A stretch of 18,595 nucleotides of DNA, from positions 1-18,595 of the forward strand of contig DATEKI010000293.1 in NCBI GenBank assembly GCA_035277545.1, given 5' to 3'. The position numbers and the translations under genes are program-made. Below are positions 14,642 through 18,595 of this stretch, piece after piece. Position 1 is the first letter of the stretch, and each line of letters opens with the position of its first letter. The notes beneath the pieces were generated by a model. That model saw only the letters and a list, made by a program, of their open reading frames with translations, had not been told where the DNA came from and ran no database searches. The stretch is from 66-474 sp035277545 (GTDB lineage: Bacteria; Pseudomonadota; Gammaproteobacteria; Xanthomonadales; Rhodanobacteraceae).

Positions 14642-16771
14642 ATGAAGAACATCTGCGCTGTACTGGCACTGGGCGTCACGATTTCGGGCATGGCAATGGC
14701 AAGTCCACCAAAGGCATCCAGCGGCGCGACCGGGCATGGATCGCCAGCGGATGCGTATCTCTGGCTCGAGGACATCCACGGCACCAGGTCGATGGACTGG
14801 GTGCACGCGCAGAACGCGGTCACGAAAAAAGCCTTCATGGAATCGCCGGAGTTCGACAAGACCCGCGGCGCAATACTCGAGGTGCTGGATTCCGAGGCGC
14901 GCATTCCGTACGTCTCGCGGATGGGCGACTACCTCTACAACTTCTGGCAGGACAAGGCGCATCCGCGCGGCATCTGGCGGCGCACCACGCTCGCCGAATT
15001 CGAAAAGGCCGACCCCAAATGGGAAACGGTGCTGGACATCGACGCGCTCAACAAGGTCGAAGGCAAGAAGTGGGTGTTCAAGGGTGCGCAATGCATGAAG
15101 CCCGACTACGTGCATTGCCTGGTGTCGCTGTCGCCGGGCGGCGGCGATGCGGTGGAAGTGCGCGAGTTCGACCTGCCGTCGAAGTCGTTCGTGAAGGGCG
15201 GTTTCTTCCTGCCGGTCGCGAAAACCGAGATTGGCTGGATCGACGCCAACCACGTTTACGTCGGCACCGACTTCGGGCCGGGCTCGATGACGAAATCGAG
15301 CTATCCGCGGATCGTCAAGGAATGGACGCGCGGCACGCCGCTGTCGGCGGCGAAGCTGGTGTACGAAGGCAAGCCCGATGACCTGGCGATCGGCGCCTAC
15401 CACGACCGCACCAGGGGATTCGAGCGCGATTTCGTCAACGTGCAGAAGGATTTCTTCCACGGCGACGAGTACCTGCTGAAGGACGGCAAGCTCGTCAAGG
15501 TGGACGTGCCGGAAGACGCCACCGCCGACGTGCATCGGCAATGGCTGGTTGTGCAGACCAAGTCGCCGTGGACCGTCGGCGGCAAGACCTGGCCCGCCGG
15601 CGCGCTGATCGCGGCGAACTTCGACGACTTCATGGGCGGCAAGCGCGATTTCACGGCGCTGTTCACGCCCGACGCGCACACGGCGCTGGCCGGTTACTCG
15701 TGGACGCAGCATCACATCATCCTGGACGTGCTGGACGACGTAAAAAGCCGCCTCGACGTGCTGACGCCGCCCGCATCCGGCAATGGCGCGTGGACGCGCG
15801 AAGCGCTGCCGGGTGCGCCGAAGTTCAGCACCATCGCGGTGGTCGGCACCGACCCCGATCATTCCGACGAATACTGGCTCACCGTCACCGGCTTCCTCGA
15901 CCCGCCGTCGCTGGAACGCGGCGTGCTGGGCAGCGAGCCGGCGAAGAAGATCAAGCAGGAACCGGCGTTCTTCGATGCGTCGAAATTCGAGGTCAGCCAG
16001 CATTTCGTCACATCGAAAGACGGCACGCGCGTGCCCTATTTCGAGATCGCGCCGAAAGGCATGAAGCTCGACGGCAAGAACCGCACGCTGGAATACGGCT
16101 ACGGCGGGTTCGAGGTTTCGCTGCTGCCGCACTATTCCGGCTCGATCGGCCGTGCGTGGCTGGAACGCGGCGGCGTGTACGTGATCGCCAACATCCGCGG
16201 CGGCGGCGAGTACGGCCCGGCGTGGCACAAGGCCGCGCTGAAGGCGAATCGTCCGAAGGCGTACCAGGATTTCGCGGCGGTCGCCGAAGACCTGATCAAG
16301 CGCGGCGTCACCTCACCACGGCACCTCGGCGCGGAGGGCGGAAGCAACGGCGGGCTGTTGATGGGCAACATGCTCACCGAATATCCGCAGCTCTACGGCG
16401 CGATTTCCTGCGAAGTGCCGTTGCTCGACATGAAGCGCTACGTGCACCTGTCCGCCGGCGCCTCGTGGATCGCCGAGTACGGCAACCCGGATGATCCCAA
16501 GCAATGGGCCTTCATCAAGGCCTTCTCGCCGTACCAGAACGTCAAGCCCGGCATGCACTATCCGGCGGTGCTGTTCTACACAACGACCAGCGACGACCGC
16601 GTGGGCCCCGTGCAGGCGCGCAAGATGGCGGCGAAGATGGAAGGCATGGGCTACCGGAACGTGTGGTTCTACGAGAACACCGAAGGCGGCCACGGCGCTG
16701 GCGCCGACAATTCGCAGGCGGCCACCATGCACGCGCTGGCGTACGATTTCCTGTGGGACAAATTGAAGTAA
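14642..16771 (+). CDS. Secreted S9 family prolyl oligopeptidase
   Basis: A serine peptidase of the prolyl oligopeptidase type that cuts short peptides after proline or related residues. Residues 1-21 (ending GMAMA) are a signal peptide, so it should act in the periplasm or outside. The N-terminal part to about residue 420 is the beta-propeller domain that limits substrate size, starting with the family's DAYLWLEDIHG (37-47). The alpha/beta-hydrolase domain has NIRGGGEYGPAWH, the nucleophile S568 in GGSNGG, D651 in SDDRVGP and H684 in GGHGAG. The 709-residue length is normal. GGGGAGG precedes the ATG. It has no clear link to the PPi enzymes on either side and is flanked by terminators, so it is probably a single-gene unit. 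Confidence 0.93.
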   Translation: MKNICAVLALGVTISGMAMASPPKASSGATGHGSPADAYLWLEDIHGTRSMDWVHAQNAVTKKAFMESPEFDKTRGAILEVLDSEARIPYVSRMGDYLYNFWQDKAHPRGIWRRTTLAEFEKADPKWETVLDIDALNKVEGKKWVFKGAQCMKPDYVHCLVSLSPGGGDAVEVREFDLPSKSFVKGGFFLPVAKTEIGWIDANHVYVGTDFGPGSMTKSSYPRIVKEWTRGTPLSAAKLVYEGKPDDLAIGAYHDRTRGFERDFVNVQKDFFHGDEYLLKDGKLVKVDVPEDATADVHRQWLVVQTKSPWTVGGKTWPAGALIAANFDDFMGGKRDFTALFTPDAHTALAGYSWTQHHIILDVLDDVKSRLDVLTPPASGNGAWTREALPGAPKFSTIAVVGTDPDHSDEYWLTVTGFLDPPSLERGVLGSEPAKKIKQEPAFFDASKFEVSQHFVTSKDGTRVPYFEIAPKGMKLDGKNRTLEYGYGGFEVSLLPHYSGSIGRAWLERGGVYVIANIRGGGEYGPAWHKAALKANRPKAYQDFAAVAEDLIKRGVTSPRHLGAEGGSNGGLLMGNMLTEYPQLYGAISCEVPLLDMKRYVHLSAGASWIAEYGNPDDPKQWAFIKAFSPYQNVKPGMHYPAVLFYTTTSDDRVGPVQARKMAAKMEGMGYRNVWFYENTEGGHGAGADNSQAATMHALAYDFLWDKLK

Positions 16772-16794
16772 CGTCCTGGACGATGCTGAACCGG

Positions 16795-16817
16795 AAGCCC
16801 CGCCTCGCGCGGGGCTT
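16795..16817 (+). terminator. Rho-independent terminator after the prolyl oligopeptidase gene
   Basis: AAGCCCCGC (16795-16803) and GCGGGGCTT (16809-16817) form a 9-bp stem with loop CTCGC, followed by TT. It is close in sequence to the hppA terminator. Confidence 0.88.
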
Positions 16818-16852
16818 TTCGTTGCCACCCCGGTTGACGCGCATGACTCGCG

Positions 16853-16858
16853 TAAAAT
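16853..16858 (+). promoter_or_regulatory. Possible -10 box of ppa
   Basis: TAAAAT lies 25 bases before the ppa start codon. A TTGACG (16834-16839) lies upstream but only 13 bases away, shorter than the usual spacing, so the promoter is uncertain. Confidence 0.3.
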
Positions 16859-16883
16859 GGCCGGTTTCCGCAAGGAGACCCCC

Positions 16884-17432
16884 ATGGGCCTGGACCTCGT
16901 CCCCGCCGGCAACAACGTGCCGGACGACATCAACGTCGTCATCGAAATCCCGAAAGATGCCGAACCCGTCAAGTACGAGGTGGACAAGGCGTCGGGCGCG
17001 ATCTTCGTGGATCGCGTGCTGTCGACGCCCATGCGTTACCCCTGCAACTACGGCTACATCCCGAACACGCTTTCAGGCGACGGCGATCCGGTGGATGCGC
17101 TGGTGCTGTTGCCGCTGCCGCTGATCGCCGGCTCGGTGGTGCGTTGCCGCCCGGTCGGCATGTTGAACATGGACGACGAGGCCGGCCACGACACCAAGTT
17201 GATCGTCGTACCCAGCGACAAGGTGTTCAAGGGTTACTTGCACATCCGCGACATCGGCGATGCCCCGCAGCACTGGCGCGACCGCATCGCGCACTTCTTC
17301 GAGCACTACAAGGATCTCGAGCAGGGCAAATGGGTGAAGGTCTCCGGCTGGGGCGACGTGGCTGCCGCGCGCGAGGAGATCCGTGAGTCGGTGGAGCGCT
17401 ATCAGAAGGCACCGGAAAAGCCGAAGTTCTGA
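16884..17432 (+). CDS. ppa: Soluble inorganic pyrophosphatase, family I
   Basis: Ppa hydrolyses PPi to two phosphates in the cytoplasm and pulls biosynthetic reactions forward. The 182-residue protein carries the whole family I active site, each residue shifted by one from E. coli numbering: E21, K30, E32, R44, Y56, D66, D68, D71, D98, D103, K105, Y142 and K143, including the signature DGDPVDA (66-72). The ATG at 16884 follows AAGGAG with seven bases between; an in-frame ATG at 16857 lies upstream of the ribosome site and is less likely. Having this enzyme beside PPi-consuming pfp and hppA means that the cell must balance waste of PPi against its use. It stands between two intergenic regions and pyk follows 189 bases on. 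Confidence 0.97.
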   Translation: MGLDLVPAGNNVPDDINVVIEIPKDAEPVKYEVDKASGAIFVDRVLSTPMRYPCNYGYIPNTLSGDGDPVDALVLLPLPLIAGSVVRCRPVGMLNMDDEAGHDTKLIVVPSDKVFKGYLHIRDIGDAPQHWRDRIAHFFEHYKDLEQGKWVKVSGWGDVAAAREEIRESVERYQKAPEKPKF

Positions 17433-17488
17433 AGACCGGCTTCGCAATCGCCGCTGCGCAGGAATCCCGAAGAACCGTCGCGAGCGAA

Positions 17489-17586
17489 GGCAGATTGCGT
17501 GACGCCCGAGCGCAGCAAGCGGAGCGTACACGCCAGTACGTGAGCATTGCGAGCACCGCCGGCGCGCAAGCTGCCGAGCGCAGCAG
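17489..17586. repeat. Repeat-like structured element between ppa and pyk
   Basis: CCGAGCGCAGCA occurs twice as a direct repeat (17506-17517 and 17574-17585). The outer arms GGCAGATTGCG (from 17489) and CGCAAGCTGCC (to about 17575) pair at all but one position, and CGTAC/GTACG pair in the centre. The element has no ORF of convincing composition and looks like a dispersed intergenic repeat. The remaining intergenic bases (17433-17621) show no clear terminator or promoter. Confidence 0.45.
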
Positions 17587-17621
17587 GTTATTCGGGGTTC
17601 CTTATGTGCTAGCGTGGCGCA

Positions 17622-18595
17622 ATGAACAACAAGACCCGCCGCACCAGCATCGTCGCCACCCTCGGACCGGCCACCGACGCGCCGGGCATGCTCGAAAACA
17701 TCCTGCGCGAAGGCGTCGCGGTGGTGCGGCTGAACCTCTCGCACGGCAAGCCCGAAGACCACCTGCGGCGCGCACGCGAGGCACATGCCGCCGCGGCACA
17801 ACTCAACCGCGAAGTCGGCGTGCTGGCCGACCTGCAAGGCCCCAAGATCCGCGTCGAAAAATTCGCCGACGGTCCGGTGCAGCTCGAAGTGGGTGCCGAT
17901 TTCACGCTCGATTGCCGCGCCGATGCGCCGCCGGGCGACACCACGCGGGTGGGCGTGAGCTATCTCGGCCTGCCGCAGGACGTGAAACCCGGTGACCGGT
18001 TGTTGCTGGACGACGGTTTGATCGAACTGGAAGTGCGCGAGACAAAAGACGCGCAGATCCTTTGCAAGGTCGTGGTCGGTGGCAAGCTGTCCGACCGCAA
18101 GGGACTCAATCGCAAGGGTGGCGGCCTGTCCCTGGACGCGTTGTCGGACAAGGATCGCGCCGACATCAAGCTTGCAGCGCAACTGCGTGCCGACTTCCTC
18201 GCGGTGTCGTTCGTGCGTTCCGCCGCCGACATCAACGAAGCGCGCAAATTGCTGCGCGAGGCCGGGGGCAATGCCTGGCTGGTCGCCAAGATCGAGCGCG
18301 CGGAAGCCATCGAGAAACTGGAGGAAATCATCGACGCGTCCGACGCGGTGATGGTCGCGCGTGGCGACCTGGGCGTGGAAATCGGCGATGCCGAGCTGCC
18401 GGGCCTGCAGAAGAAGATCATCCGCGAATCGCTGGCGCGCAACCGCGCCGTGATCACCGCGACGCAAATGCTGCAGTCGATGGTCGAGTCGCCCATCCCG
18501 ACGCGCGCCGAGGTCCTCGACGTTGCGAACGCGGTGCTGGATGGCAGCGACGCGGTGATGTTGTCGGCGGAATCCGCCGCGGGCAAACACCCCGA
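17622..18595 (+). CDS. pyk: Pyruvate kinase (5' part, runs off the window)
   Basis: Pyruvate kinase moves phosphate from PEP to ADP, the last step of glycolysis. The first 324 residues are present and the frame is open to the window's end. Landmarks: TSIVATLGPATD (8-19), VRLNLSHG (35-42), DLQGPKIR (70-77), the B domain, LSDRKGLN (156-163), catalytic K223 in VAKIERAEA, the metal ligands E225 and D249 in MVARGDLGVEIG, and T281 in ITATQML (278-284). The ATG at 17622 has no clear ribosome binding site; it fits the usual family start. About 150 residues, including the C-terminal domain, should lie beyond the window. With pfp it completes a second glycolytic step in this neighbourhood. Confidence 0.96.
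   Translation, partial: MNNKTRRTSIVATLGPATDAPGMLENILREGVAVVRLNLSHGKPEDHLRRAREAHAAAAQLNREVGVLADLQGPKIRVEKFADGPVQLEVGADFTLDCRADAPPGDTTRVGVSYLGLPQDVKPGDRLLLDDGLIELEVRETKDAQILCKVVVGGKLSDRKGLNRKGGGLSLDALSDKDRADIKLAAQLRADFLAVSFVRSAADINEARKLLREAGGNAWLVAKIERAEAIEKLEEIIDASDAVMVARGDLGVEIGDAELPGLQKKIIRESLARNRAVITATQMLQSMVESPIPTRAEVLDVANAVLDGSDAVMLSAESAAGKHP

Noticed and set aside
14579..16228. 549-codon minus-strand ORF across the peptidase gene
   Set aside because: Antisense shadow; Arg/Val/His-rich composition without a family.

Overview
The window is GC-rich chromosomal housekeeping DNA, most likely from a gammaproteobacterium of the Xanthomonadales/Lysobacterales (Rhodanobacter/Dyella/Xanthomonas relatives). 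This rests on the rubredoxin - thiE - hemL order, PPi-dependent phosphofructokinase as the PFK, a short-lid adenylate kinase, and the types of dispersed palindromic repeat. No species assignment is possible from the sequence alone. I see no transposase, phage gene, CRISPR array or tRNA.

Left part (1-6560). The first 240 bases hold the promoter and antitermination leader of an rRNA operon that runs leftward off the window. Rightward from it lie a secreted DUF192 protein, a candidate small convergent gene overlapping its 3' end, rubredoxin (minus), thiE and hemL (plus), gloA (minus) and a trans-sulfuration-type PLP enzyme (plus). A palindromic repeat supplies the stop codon of that PLP gene and of the convergent next gene, a SufR-like winged-helix regulator with four C-terminal cysteines. 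The regulator lies directly downstream of a periplasmic protein built from three 56-residue repeats. An AT-rich inverted repeat sits at the promoter of this pair.

Middle part (6560-9950, minus strand). This is a tightly packed run: adk, a membrane protein (4-nt overlap), mpl and a stand-alone LON-domain protein. Mpl carries an in-frame insertion of about 56 codons that is a dispersed palindromic repeat turned into protein.

Right part (9950-18595). PPi-dependent phosphofructokinase, an ICL/PEP-mutase family enzyme (minus), the K+-independent H+-pumping membrane pyrophosphatase, a secreted prolyl oligopeptidase, soluble pyrophosphatase and the 5' part of pyruvate kinase. With adk next door, this places enzymes that make or use PPi, ATP and AMP side by side: PPi drives glycolysis through PFP, can be converted to a proton gradient by HppA, or is hydrolysed by Ppa.

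The points most worth a second look are the three-repeat protein with its Fe-S-type regulator and operator-like site, the repeat inserted inside mpl, the repeat that supplies two stop codons, the overlapping small ORF, and the pyrophosphate gene neighbourhood.
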